Origin: Populus alba
Lineage: Eukaryota > Streptophyta > Magnoliopsida > Malpighiales > Salicaceae
Length of the DNA stretch: 64,000 bases
Direction: 5' to 3'
Assembly: GCF_005239225.2 (NCBI RefSeq)
Contig: NC_133284.1
Location: 48,144,697 to 48,208,696, forward strand
Positions 13,418-25,088 of this stretch are shown here, piece by piece (position 1 is the stretch's first letter; every line of letters starts with the position of its first letter). The notes beneath the pieces are model-generated. The model was not told the DNA's origin, did not search any database, and saw only the letters and a program-made list of their open reading frames with translations. Position numbers and translations under genes: made by a program.

Positions 13418-14045
13418 TGATAACCCATTACAATGTATCATCCTGAAAAATCCTTGTATTTTTCCACTGGGCAGGTAACCCATTACAATGTGACCAACTA
13501 GGCAGGTAACCCATTACAATGTGACCATCTGGGCTGGTAACCCATTGCAATATACCAAATGGGCAGGTAACCCATTACAATGTGATCAATTGGGTTGGTA
13601 ACCCATTACAATATACCAACTGGGCAGGTAACCCATTACAATGTGACCATCTGAGCTGGTAACCCATTACAATATACCAACTAGGCAGGTAACCCATTAC
13701 AATGTGACCATTTGGGCTGGTAACCCATTACAATTTACCAACTAGGCAGGTAACCCATTACAATGTGACCATCTGGGCTAGTAACCCATTACAATTTACC
13801 AACTAGGTAGGTAACCCATTACAATGTGACCAACTGGGCAGGTAACCCATTACAATTTACCAACTGGGCAGGTAACTCATTACAATGTGACCAACTGGGT
13901 TGGTAACCCATTACAATATACCAACTGGGCAGGTAACCCCTTACAATGTGACCATTTGGGTTGGTAACCCATTACAATATACCAACTGGGCAGGTAACCC
14001 ATTACAATGTGACCAACTGGGCTGGTAACCCATTACAATGTGACC
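13418..14045. repeat. Tandem array II of element 1 (GGTAACCCATTACAATGTG type)
   Basis: About twenty copies of a unit of about 31 bp (core 'gggcaggtaacccattaca', alternating gtgacc and ataccaa spacers, so a 62-bp higher-order period is visible). Its reverse complement is the unit of the large arrays at 53764-54826 and 60757-61797. Each unit can form a short stem, TGGG...CCCA. Confidence 0.92.
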
Positions 14046-14423
14046 ATCCTAAAAAAAAAAATCATCCTCGTATTTTTTTATTCCTCAATCATCGGGCAGG
14101 TCGCCTGGAAAAATTAGACCATTCACGAAATCCTTCGCGTTTCTTTTATCATCGGTCAAGTTGCCCAAAACAATTTGATCCAAAAAAAAAAAAAAACAAA
14201 CAAAACAAAACAAAAAAAAAACAAAAAAGGTGGATCGTCTTCCAAATGACTTGTTTTTTGTTTTCAATCTCTGTAAAGGTCGTGTGTCAATCTACTGTTT
14301 TCAAAGTTTTCAAGACTAAAAAAAAAAAAAAGGTTCTTTCTCTATCTACTTTTCTTTATAAATTTACTACACAAAGGTAAAAGAAAATGAAATTTTTCAA
14401 TATCTTTGCATAGTAAATATTAT

Positions 14424-14433
14424 AAAGAGGGGG
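14424..14433 (+). other. Polypurine tract of element 1
   Basis: AAAGAGGGGG followed by CAAC and then the LTR start TGTCATAACC at 14438. The related elements on the other strand show the same arrangement (AAAGAGGGGGCATC, then TGTTGTAACC). Confidence 0.85.
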
Positions 14434-14437
14434 CAAC

Positions 14438-16625
14438 TGTCATAACCCAATTTTTAACCATTTTATTATTATTATTATTATTATTATTTTATTTATTGAA
14501 AAGGATAAAAAAAATCGATGAAAAAAAATAATAATGATGATGAGAAAACAAGTAAAATGAAATAAATGAAGAATGAATTAATTTTTTGGGTTAAGGGCAA
14601 TATGAATGGAAGTTTTGGGGTTTAATTAAACTTTGGAATTAATCTAATTAAGTTTGGAATTAATTTGTTTAATTAAGGGTTTAATTGGAGAATTGATAAA
14701 ATTTTAAGACTTAATTAGGCTTGAAATTAATTTAATTCATCCAATCAAGGATTTAATTGGAGAATTAATAAGTTTTGAGACTTAATTAAGCTTGGAATAA
14801 ATTTAATTAATCCAATTAAGGGTTTAATTGGAGAATTGATAAGTTTTGATACTTAATTGGACTTGGATTTAATTAAATTAATGAAATCAGGGACTTAATT
14901 GAAACAATATCAAAGTTTGGAGTTTAATTGGGGTCCAAATTGCAAAAAATAAAATCCAAGAACCATTTTGAAAATGACGCTGAAATGCAGGGGTCCAATT
15001 ACAATTTTACCCAGGGGGCTTAATTACAAAATGTTTAAAAATTCAAGGGCCAAAATGAAAATAACCATTAAACAAAAAAAAAAACAGTGTCGTTTCTCAG
15101 CACTGTTCATCTTCTTCAAACTCTTCAGCTGTCGGCCGCCACCATTACTCTTGCAATAACAGTCAATTGATTACCTGGTAACGGTGGAATGCTGTGGCTA
15201 TAAAGCCGAAGAAAACAAGGAATCACGGGACGAAAAAAAGGGGGGAGAAACACAGAACCGGGGGGATTTTTAGACTGGAAAGGAGGAATAAACCTAGAAA
15301 CAGAGGCAAAACCCAAGGGATTGAAAAAAAAAAAAAACACTGGGAAACAGAGGGGAAAACCCAGAAAAAACAGGGGAAAAGCGAGCTAGAAAAGAATCGA
15401 AAACCAGAGGGAAACCTAGCATAAACAAGGGAAAAACAGAGAGACACGCAGAAACAAATACACAGAGACACAGAGAATAGAAAAACATAGAGACGAGTAT
15501 TGGCCCTCATTGCCTTCGTCCCTGCAAACAACGAAAACCTGAATCAAAAACAAGTTCCCATCAGGCCGGCCTCTTCATCATCCTCTCGACTGGAAAACCC
15601 AGGAGACACACAGACAAAAAAAAAACACAAGCAGAGGAAAGTCACGAGATCGCTGCCACTGCTTTCAGCGTTTCCATAACCAGAAGAGAAAGCAAAGGAA
15701 AGCAGAAGAAGGAGTAGAGGAGAGGAGGCAGTGCCGGCCAGCCAGAGCTTTGCCATCGTCTCCATCGATTCCAGCAAACCAGGTAAGTGGTTTCTTCTTC
15801 TGCATTTATTTCAAACGCCTTATGCACTGTGCAAGTGAATTTTAATTCACTTGCACAGTGCAGCAGCACGCGTGCTGCTGAGCCCAGCCGGGTTGGCTGG
15901 GCTTGGGCCAGCCCAGCCCATAGGGGTTGAGCTAGGCCCAGCCCAAAACCGTATGCTGGGCTGAGTCCAGCCCAGCCCAACCAAAAAATAAAAAAACAGA
16001 AAAATAAAAAAGGGTAGAAAAAAATAAAAAATGTGTGTCATGAATAAAAATAATGTAAATTTATTGGTTTATTCACTGACGCTAGAGTCGGGAATAAAAA
16101 TACCGGTTTACATTTATATTATTTTTATTCGTTGTATTTTATTTTATTTAGCTAGAAAAATAAAAAAAATATGCATGCATAAAAATAAATTTATTTTTAT
16201 TTGTTCACTGGTGCTAGAGTAGGAAATAAATAATATTGATCTAATTGTTTTTTAGCTACGAATTTTTACCAACGCCAGAGTTGGAATTATTCGAGCTAGA
16301 ATATTCACTGACGCCAGAGTCATGAATGTTATAAACAAATCATCATAGCATAAATTAATAAATATTTAGCAATTTAAGACAAAACCAGCAATGCAGTCTG
16401 CTTTAGGCAGAACGTTTAAGGGGTGATAATATCTTTCCTTTTACGTAACCAATCCCGAGCCATAGAATCTCTGTTGACCAGTTAGGATTCCTAGTGACCA
16501 TAATACTAGGTGGCGACTCCTCAAACAAGACCTTTTCCCCTAAAAGAACCGGATGCCAGAAATCTGTTCTTTTTCTGTAATTCAAGAGAATTATTTTCAG
16601 GGTCGTCGTGATGTCGGGTGCGACA
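14438..16625 (+). repeat. Right LTR of element 1 (complete, about 2.19 kb)
   Basis: It starts TGTCATAACC directly after the polypurine tract and ends GGTGCGACA, giving TGTC/GACA termini. Inside are a run of degenerate 'taattaagggtttaattgg' units (14590-14930), two adjacent palindromes (15823-15880) and a GCCCAGCCC-rich stretch (15880-15990). The promoter would lie here, but I cannot place the transcription start. Confidence 0.9.
15823..15880. promoter_or_regulatory. Two adjacent palindromes in the LTR
   Basis: 15823-15862 is a 40-bp palindrome with only the central pair mismatched (arms TGCACTGTGCAAGTGAATT). 15861-15880 is a perfect 20-bp palindrome centred on ACGCGT. Related palindromes occur in the LTR at 52337-52422. 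Function unknown; RNA hairpin or DNA cruciform are possibilities. Confidence 0.75.
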
Positions 16626-16929
16626 GTTCTAATACCATGTTAAAGAACCATCTTAACCTAATAATTTAAATTTTTACATAAAATCTCGAAATATAATTAT
16701 ATTATTCTCTAACAGTCATCTCAGAAGGGTTTTCATGATACTTGACATCACATGGAAGATGAATTATGAAACTACAACTGCACAAAAGCTTGAGATCTAT
16801 GAGTCATTTGAAGCCTTGATCACAGCTGGCAGGTTGCATCAGAACCCAAAGAATGGAAAAGAATTTAAAAGATAGAATTGAATGTGGATAAATTAAAAGA
16901 AAGAATTTTCCTAGCACGGGACACTACCT

Positions 16930-17011
16930 GGATGTGTCTCCATCACAGCAGCATGCAAAGCAGTTTGGCCTCCTGATCCCCCATGAGCTGAAGATGGAAT
17001 TGATGTCAGAA
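16930..17011 (-). pseudogene. Ankyrin-repeat exon fragment
   Basis: On the minus strand a short open stretch reads PSSAHGGSGGQTALHAAVME and then meets a GT donor (CATCCAG/GTAGTG), with a possible AG acceptor near 17016. The GGQTALHAAV core is the signature of an ankyrin repeat and recalls plant ACD6-like proteins. No further exons of such a gene were recognised on either side, and element 1 begins or ends only about 300 bp away. I take it as a relic of a gene disrupted or truncated in this region. Function cannot be inferred from one repeat. Confidence 0.5.
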
Positions 17012-18650
17012 TCTGATTCTAAACATCCTTCTTCCCTTCTCTATATAAATTATTGTTAGAAGTCAGACACTTGAACGTTTTGTAGTTTGTGATAATTAAT
17101 CCAGTCTTGAAGCAATTATTCAAAGTTAAAAAAAATATATAATCTTTAGATAATCTTTGTATAAAATCTAAACAACTCTAGAATTATCTAACGAAGTCTC
17201 TTGGATTTCAAAAACTTTTTAAATTTATCATTTTAAATGCCATTGCAATTGTTAAATCATTGACGAAATAATTTCGTAAGTATATTTTAGAGAGTTGGAA
17301 AAGAATTATTGTAAATGCTATTGTAACTCATCGATGAAATTACCGATGATTATTTTGTCGATGATAGGTTAAATAGTATCGAGGGAATTATCTATGGATT
17401 GAAACATGTAATTATTTTTTTGGTGTGCATGGTTCATCTATAAATCCATTAGTAAAATTTTAACGACGAGGTTATCGACAGACAAGAAATTATCAAATAG
17501 AGTTTTTCTAACAAAAGGTTTTTATTTGTGATTTTGTTGGTAAAATAATCATAAGTGAAATGTTATTGTAAATACTAATTAAAATTTCTATCAATAAAGC
17601 TATTAAATCTAGTAATGTTTACTGTATATATATGTTTTAGAAAACCAAACACTACTAACATTATTTTCATGTAAGTTGGTGCGGCTCATGGATATATAAA
17701 CATCCACGAGTCACTAGGTAAAGGTTTCCTTCCTATCTGGAAACTCACATACTTCGCTTTAACCTCCGATCATCTCTTACATTTTCTCCGTAAACAGACA
17801 TAATATAGCTTCTAAGGCTTCATTCCTCATACACAAGTGCTAATATAAGTATAAAAAAGTCTTTTAAGTCTAACATAGGATTTGTTTTGCAAGTGTTTGT
17901 AAAAACCAAGTCCACTAGTTTTAATCTCCCAGTTCATTCACAAGCCTTCAAAAGACCTTGATCTTTTGGGTATTTTTTCAAACTCACACTGGATTAATTT
18001 AAGGATGCGATATTTATTTTGGATTTTAGGAAAACTGAAAAAGATTAAACTGCAGTTTTTTTTCAGTCTTATGTGTAGTTTGAGGTGATAACATGTATCA
18101 GAAAGAAATTTTATGTTATTAAAATGCTATCTCCATTGCAAGTTGCAATAAATTCACCAGTTATTCATCAACATAAAGATTCTGTAAGCCCTAAACTTTG
18201 TGTATGAAGATACCTTCTTAACAAAGAGAGAAAAAAAAAAGAGTATAAAATTGTCTGCAGTTTTGGAAGCAAGATCCTTGGCAAATGCCTCAAATTTGAT
18301 ATTGATGGCAGGTCTCTATCAAAAGACGATTGGGCATAAATGACATGGGAATGTGCTGGGCAACAGATCATAACAAGTGTCTTTATTGTACACGTGTCAC
18401 ATGCTGACTAGTGGTGTAAAATTCTATTGTTCCTACGTAAGAGACTTGCAGTAGATGTAATGAACATATTTTTTCTGCTTTAAGAAATAGTAAAGTCTCA
18501 ATGCTCACCAACAGAGTGCTTTACTACAATTTAGTATCCAGTTTTTACATTTTTGACAGGAGGTGGCTGCAGGCAGAATCTTGCTTAAGAGCCAAAAAAG
18601 AATGAAGTGTCAAAATCTTCTTCAACAATAGTGATGAACAATAAATCCAA
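17012..18650. other. Intergenic, AT-rich
   Basis: No gene recognised. 17260-17520 contains repeated 'atcgatgaaattaccgatga'-like motifs resembling subterminal repeats of CACTA-type elements, too degraded to call. Confidence 0.45.
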
Positions 18651-20055
18651 GCAACTTTTTTAGGCAAACATGTAGATAAAATAAACGGTAATCCAATGAG
18701 AAAATGAGTATGTGAAGAGAATAAGAAAAAAAGAAAAAAGTGTTGCAATGTCAGCAGCCGCAAGGGCAGCAATGTGAGTTGAGAGTTGAGTTTAAGTGAA
18801 GTGATTCTTCTTTATGTATTTGTTTTATATCTTTTTTCTATCTCTAATAATATAGACTTTTCTTGTGGATATAGATGGTTTGCTGAACCACGTTAAATAT
18901 TATGTTAGTATGCTTAGTCTTCAATTAGCAACCATAGTTATTAAACCCGAACCGGCCCTGCGGGTTGACCCGGGACCCGGCTGACCCGGTGGCTAGACCG
19001 GTCCGGGTTTGTCAAAAAACCGGCCGGTGCAACAACCCGGCAAAACCCGGTCGACTTGGAGGGTCGATCCATGACCCGGACGAACCCGGGCGACACCCGA
19101 TGTTTTGGAGGTGGTTCGCTTGAGACGATTGCAGGTCGATCTGGGTTTGGAGATCTTGAGAGTTGGTGTTGGGTTCCATTTCTTTTTTCTAGCCTGACGA
19201 TTGATGACTGTAACTTAAAAAAAATTAAAGGTTAAATGGGACCAAACTTGCAGTTTCAAGAGAGAGAGAGAGGTAATAGATACAGTACCAGCACCACAGG
19301 CTTTATTATCACCATCAAGTCTTTAACATCTCTCTCTCTTGCTAATGTTTTCAATCATGTAGAAACCATAGGAATTTGCAGGGAAAAGATGTAAAAGAGA
19401 GAGGATTCGTGTGGTGTTTTTAAGTTTTAGAGCACGGGTGCGTAAGGAGCAAGGACTGTGCTTCACCCCAGGGGAAAGCATGTCAAGGAGCCAGAGAGGG
19501 TAGGAGAAGATTGTGATGAGATTAAGAGATCTCTGCACAAAACAATCAACAACCAAAAACATCACCCTCTCCCATGCCTATGCCTTGCCACATTGGGTCC
19601 CACTTCACCTCTTTATAATTGCTTTTCTTTTCCATTTCTTTCTTTAACCACCTGACCCCATAAATAAGTAAATAACCTGGGTTTTATGGGTTGACCTGGG
19701 TTAACCCATAAAACCTGAGACCGGGTCTTTTAATCGGGTCAACTTCCAAACTAGATTTAATAACTATGTTAATAACTATCAGTACGGTCGGATTCCAACA
19801 CGGGCAACCTGATTGCTTTCAGATTCCTTGATTCCCTGCCGTAAAGTAAGTGCCGACAAATTTACTAAATGCATTTGGAATTGGATTAGCATAAGACTAT
19901 AGAGGATAAAACGATACAAGAGAGAGGGACGCAAATTATTAATTATTTCCTTAACAACGCAAATAAAAAGCAATCTATGTTTTGAAATTTCAAGCATTGA
20001 TGAAGCTAAGTGCACCGTTGAAAGTTTCATCGCTCTCCTAGATTTAGCACAGACA
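18650..20055. repeat. Upstream flank of ABCB copy 1, duplicated upstream of copy 2
   Basis: 18650-18700 (catgtagataaaataaacgg) resembles 24890-24935 (catgtagacaaaataaatag). 19845-19930 (aagtgccgacaaatttac) resembles 24990-25080 (aagtgccggctaatttacc). The two matching blocks are about 50 bp apart in copy 2 but over 1.1 kb apart in copy 1, mainly because the element at 18933-19768 lies between them in copy 1. This shows that the duplication included promoter-side DNA. Confidence 0.6.
18933..19768. mobile_element. Non-autonomous TIR element, CCGGGT-rich (836 bp)
   Basis: It begins CATAGTTATTAAA and ends with the exact reverse complement TTTAATAACTATG. Both ends are dense in CCCGG/CCGGGT motifs ('gggttgacccgggacccgg' near the left, 'gacctgggttaaccca' near the right). 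No transposase frame is present. A related, more decayed copy lies at 42806-43641, with fragments near 28483 and 45508. The superfamily is uncertain; no convincing target-site duplication could be defined. Confidence 0.75.
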
Positions 20056-23000
20056 ATGGGAGGCAAAGATAGCATGTTTCGGTATGCTGATAGCAAAGAC
20101 AAGCTGTTGATGTTCTTTGGGGTTCTGGGCAGCATTGGAGATGGATTGCAATATCCTCTCACAATGTATGTTCTTAGCCATGTTATCAATGAATATGGAA
20201 GCTCCAGTGCATCTGTGTCTATTGATACCGTGAACAAGGTGAGCATCTTGAAGTCCTCGAAACTATCTTGTTCTAGCAATCCCTTCTATATATCCTTCTT
20301 GCTATAGTTAAGGTTGCACCAGTGACATTACTTGATGTGTCTACAGTAGTGGAAAAAACCTAAATGAAGGACTTGTCATGTGATATGTCTTGAAGACATG
20401 AAAATATGTTGAGAGGGAAGGTTTTGACTCCATATATTTTAACTGAAAATTATAGATCCAATATAAAATAGAGTAATCTGCATAATGATTGATTAATTAG
20501 CTCATCCATCGCAGAAACAACCTCCACAATGCTTATACATGCATGATTTCCTACTACACAATGGAAATGTAAAAGTTATTGGTGTAACTTCATGCCTAAG
20601 GCTTGCGTAAATTCTTAGAAGTTCTTCACCTTAAGTGCATCAGAATTCATGTTGATCCTTCTTAATATTGTTAATTGTCATAGCTCATTTGAATTTATTT
20701 TAATTCTACTTGTCAGTACTCTCTCAAGCTGCTATATGTTGCAATTGCTGTTGGACTTTCTGCTTTTGTTGGTGAGTTTAGTATTAGTAAATCTAATGAA
20801 CTGCTTTCAGGTTTCATTATTTTCAATTGTAAATCATTTATCAACAGGTACAGGGAGGCTAATTCCGTTCTTTATTGCATTTTGGTTGATCTTTACTTTT
20901 GCAGAAGGGCTGTGTTGGACAAGAACTGCTGAGAGACAAACTTCTATAATGAGAATGGAATATCTGAAATCTGTCCTTAGACAACAAGTTGGTTTCTTCG
21001 ATACCCAAGAAGCTGGTTCTTCCACCACGCATCAAGTTGTCTCAACCATTTCTAATGATGCCAATTCAATCCAAGTAGCAATATGCGACAAGGTTTGCGT
21101 TTAGTATTGTTCACAAGAGCCAACTTGTTAGAGAGATCTCATGAACGACTCTGATATGCAGTAACTGATACACTTAGGGTGACATTTCACTGACCTGACT
21201 GTCAAAATCAATGCTTCGAAGTGCATAAACTTCATAAGCAAGGTTTCGCAAAGGGACTGTTGATGGGGAGCATGGGAATGATTTATGTTGGTTGGTCTTT
21301 TCAGGCTTGGTTAGGTACTTATTTGGTGACAGAAAAAGGAGAAAAAGGAGGCTCTATCTTCGTAGCTGGAATCAATATCATCATGGGAGGATTGTAAGTT
21401 CCTTTTGTTTCTATTTTCCTCTTTTGATAATTTCTTTGAAGCAGACTAACTGATTTAATTTGAGTTCAAGAACTCATAGTTTTTACTCTGCAATTGCAGG
21501 AGTGTTTTAGGAGCACTCCCAAATCTAACTTCCATCACAGAGGCAATGGCTGCTTCTACTCGTATTTTTCAAATGATTGATCGAACTCCTAGTATAGATT
21601 CAGAGGATAAGAAGGGGAAGGCTTTGTCATATATAAGAGGAGAATTCAATTTCAGGACATATATTTTAATTATCCATCAAGACCTGATACATCAATCTTG
21701 CAAGGCTTGAATCTCACGATTCCAGATGGTAAGACAGTTGGCCTTGTGGGAGGCAGTGGTTCTGGAAAATCCACAGTGATTTCATTGCTTCAAAGATTTT
21801 ATGACCCCAACGAAGGACAAATTCTCTTGGATGGACACAAAGGAAATAGGCTTCAGCTCAAATGGTGGAGATCGCAAATGGGTCTGGTTAACCAGGAACC
21901 AGTCCTCTTTGCAACATCTATAAAGGAGAATATACTGTTTGGGAAGGAAGGAGCATCGATGGACGATGTGGTAAATGCTGCTAAGGATGCAAATGCTCAT
22001 GACTTCATTACCAAGTTACAAGATGGATATGAAACTCAAGTAAGCTATCTTTATTTCTCGAATTCATTTCAATAGAATTTCATAGAAATATTGATGGAAA
22101 GAAATTCTAATAGCAGGTCTCAGATGTTTCTTTAGTAAGAAAATGTTTCTTTAAAACAATTAATTTATGAATTTTGTTTCTAGGCATTTAACTCAAATTC
22201 TATATGTTAAGGTAGCATGCTGTTCTTGATTTCCTAGACATTTATTCAGCACTGTCGTTTTTGGCATTTAATTCAGTTAACTAGAATTCTTGAAGTCTGA
22301 AAAGGTCAGAACGTAAGATAGATTACAGTAGTTCCTGATTGAAACACCATCTTCAAGAATTCCTCAGGTTGGTCAATTTGGATTCCAACTATCTGGTGGC
22401 CAAAAGCAGAGAATTGGTACGGAGGAAGGCTTTTGACGGAAGGTTTAATATCCCCAGAGCACCTTTTCCAGGCATTTTTGATACTGCTTTTCTTTGCTTA
22501 TGTCATTGCAGAAGCTGGAAGTATGACCAATGATTTATCGAAAGGAGGGAATGCCATTCGATCGGTGTTAGCGATCCTAGATAGGAAAAGCGAGATTGAC
22601 CCAAATAACTCTTGGGGTGCTTTGGACATCAAAAAGAAGTTGAAGGGCCAAGTAGAGTTCAACAATGTCTTCTTTGCATATCCAACAAGACCAGACCAAA
22701 TGATCTTCAAGGGCTTGAACCTTAAAATTGATGCAGGGAAGACAATGGCACTGGTGGGACCAAGTGGTTATGGAAAATCTACCGTCATTGGACTTATCGA
22801 GAGGTTTTATGATCCCATGAAAGGAACAGTTTTTATTGATGGACAGGACGTAAAGAGCTACAAACTGAGGTTGCTGAGATCTCATATTGCATTAGTCAGC
22901 CAGGAACCAACACTGTTTGCTGGTACTGTCCGTGAAAATATTGCCTATGGTAAAGAGGACGCAAGAGAATCTGAGATACGAAAGGCTGCAGTTCTTGCCA

Positions 23001-23610
23001 ATGCACATGAATTCATCAGGTATGAAAGATGTTATAGTAAATGTTACAGAATTAATTTTCCATCCAAAAGAAGTAATGGTTATAACTTTTAAGGGCAAAA
23101 ATTTAGCTGTCTAAGGACGCATTATGATATAAATTAACAAAATATGTAAATATTCTTTGCTTGGTTTTGATCTGAGAATCTGCAAATTGAAGCTATTAAC
23201 CTCTCATTCCATTTCATTTGTGCCTTTTTTGCAGTGGAATGAAAGATGGATATGATACCTAATGTGGAGAAAGAGGGGTTCAGTTGTCTGGAGGTCAAAA
23301 GCAAAGGATAGCACTTGCTCGGGCGATAATCAAGGACCCATCAATCCTCTTGCTGGATGAGGCAACTAGTGCACTTGACAGTGTGTCAGAGAGCTTAGTT
23401 CAAGATGCACTTGAGAAGATGATGGTTGGCAGAACATGTGTAGTCATTGCTCATCGCCTGTCAACAATACAGAAATCCAACTGCATTTCAGTTATCAAGA
23501 ATGGAAAAGTTGTGGAACAAGGTTCACACAGTGAACTAATGGAATTGGGTAGTGGAGGAGCGTACTACTCTCTGACAAGAATACAAAGTGGAAGCTCCTC
23601 TTATCATTGA
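20056..23610 (+). pseudogene. ABCB-type (MDR/P-glycoprotein, ABCB15-like) transporter, pseudogene copy 1
   Basis: Intact relatives are plasma-membrane ATP-driven exporters arranged TMD1-NBD1-TMD2-NBD2, of about 1250 aa. Exon-like blocks: 20056-20238 (start MGGKDSMFRYADSKDKLLMF), 20717-20771, 20905-21092, about 21219-21393, 21500-22039, 22368-about 22413 joined to about 22417-23019, and 23235-23610. Visible motifs: Walker A GGSGSGKST, Q-loop QEPVLF and signature LSGGQKQR in NBD1; Walker [10 protein letters not shown], signature LSGGQKQR, Walker [14 protein letters not shown] and H-loop VIAHRLST in NBD2. Lesions: about 110 residues of TMD1 missing after 21092, a 1-base deletion near 21645, a deletion that fuses the NBD1 signature directly to the end of TMD2 near 22415, and an in-frame TAA at 23260-23262. 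It cannot encode a working transporter. Confidence 0.9.
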
Positions 23611-24880
23611 AGCAGGATGGTTGTTCTTCTCAGAATACACAGTGAACTAATTTTGGTGTTCATATTCAATATGATTTGTATTAGAAACTTGCATCTTTCT
23701 TTTTATCTGTTGATATTTGCTCGCATGATGATACTTGCATCCTCATTTACCTTATCGATTCTTGTTACTTGCTATCATTTATGGAACAGAAGCTTCTATT
23801 CAATTATTGATTCTTGAGAGATCTATTTCAACTCCTTTGTGTGATGTTGGCTCATAGTTCCCTCACGGAGAAGATGTATGCATAAAGCAAGAGAAATGAG
23901 AGGCATATAAAATGCCATTTTTGCTCTTTTATACACTGCATTATTAGTGATTGCCAGGGTGCAAAATCCTGGCACCCTGGAAAATGTTCGGAGGTGAATT
24001 CGTCATAGAATATGGAAATGGAAGTCACTGTTATTATAGAGGCCTGTAATTCAAACTTTATGAAGGGAAGGTTTCTGTTTTCTGAGTATTTTGAGGTGAG
24101 AAGACCTGGAAAAATACTAATCTTTCTTTGCAGAAAGTGAGTTCTGACACCCACTTTAACCCTAGTTTAACATCCGGAGAAATACCAGTTGTTTCTCAAC
24201 ATAAGGAATATGTAAGATCAAAACTATGTGAATGCTGACATAATTGTTCTTCATGAATAAACAAGATCACTGTCGAAGAAATATTTAAAAATATAAACTA
24301 TTAGATCATTGTCTGCATGCTGTGAAACATCATCCTTGGCAAAGTTTTGACAGAGGATAAATTTAAGCATTTTGATTGTTACATGTGAGAAAAGGTCATG
24401 TATACAGCACATGGATGGAATCTGAGAAAGATGAATTTATCTAAATGTCTTATGCAATGATCACTTACAAGAACAAGAATCTAAAAATGCATACCGAGTT
24501 GACATATTCAATGTCTTGGATAAGTGAGACTCTCTGATACACATTTCTCTTTTTCTTTCATAGAAGATAAGCAATTAACAACTAGTTTTAAGGGAAAGAA
24601 AGATCTTTTACATAATCATTGGAGGAAAATCTAAAGTACTGTATCTTGTTTCTACTTCATTGGCAGGAGATGACAAAATGCAGCCAGAATTTGTTCGCAG
24701 AACATTTGCAAAATGTGAAACCAAATAACAACAGGAAAAAGGGAGCTTAGCGAGCTACTGCCCCTACATGACTATGGAAACGCAAAGAATGATTCTAACC
24801 TCGTAATCATCACTTCAAGGACAAACTATTATTTATTTAATGTCTATATCTTCAGCAATAGTGAGAGATAATGACTATTA
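23611..24880. other. Intergenic between the two ABCB copies
   Basis: This is the 3' flank of copy 1 and far upstream flank of copy 2. No gene or recognised repeat; only short open frames with no family resemblance. Confidence 0.5.
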
Positions 24881-24884
24881 GCAG

Positions 24885-25085
24885 GTTTGTAGACCAGCAT
24901 GTAGACAAAATAAATAGTGAGCCAAAGCATAGGGCGACGGATATCAAGATGACTATTTTTTTTTATTCCTTGGCCACCTTATGAAGAACCAAGTGCCGGC
25001 TAATTTACCAGATGGCTGGATGCTTCTGGCATTTCATAACAGTATAATGAGATAAGAACAATACAGGAAAACATAGCTGCATTGT
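24885..25085. repeat. Upstream flank of ABCB copy 2 (duplicate of 18650-18700 plus 19840-19930)
   Basis: Matches the flank of copy 1 on both sides of the TIR element, but uninterrupted. It therefore represents the empty arrangement without that insertion. Confidence 0.55.
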
Positions 25086-25088
25086 CTT

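Larger units (their letters stand above)
8012..16625 (+). mobile_element. Tat/Ogre-type Ty3/gypsy LTR retrotransposon, defective, without pol ('element 1')
   Basis: The order is: 5'-truncated left LTR (8012-8729), primer-binding site complementary to tRNA-Arg, gag remnant (9323-10315), about 4 kb of non-coding sequence with several tandem repeats, polypurine tract (14424-14433), and right LTR (14438-16625). The shared LTR portions differ by only about a dozen substitutions plus small length changes in about 700 bp, so the insertion is fairly young. No protease, RT, RNase H or integrase could be read in 10316-14423. The element must therefore have depended on enzymes from a relative, or it lost pol after insertion. 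The left 1.47 kb of the left LTR is missing, together with the original flank, so no target-site duplication can be paired. Lineage assignment rests on the primer site, gag type and 3' tandem repeats. Confidence 0.88.

Noticed and set aside
16715..16875. Plus-strand frame reading ITWKMNYETTTAQKLEIYES
   Set aside because: Open for about 50 codons after an AG, but no recognisable family and no splice partners.
17260..17520. CACTA-like motifs (atcgatgaa / accgatga)
   Set aside because: No terminus and motifs too divergent; could be chance in AT-rich DNA.
19779..20279. 166-codon minus-strand frame over the ABCB first exon
   Set aside because: Antisense shadow of the ABCB exon and its 5' flank.
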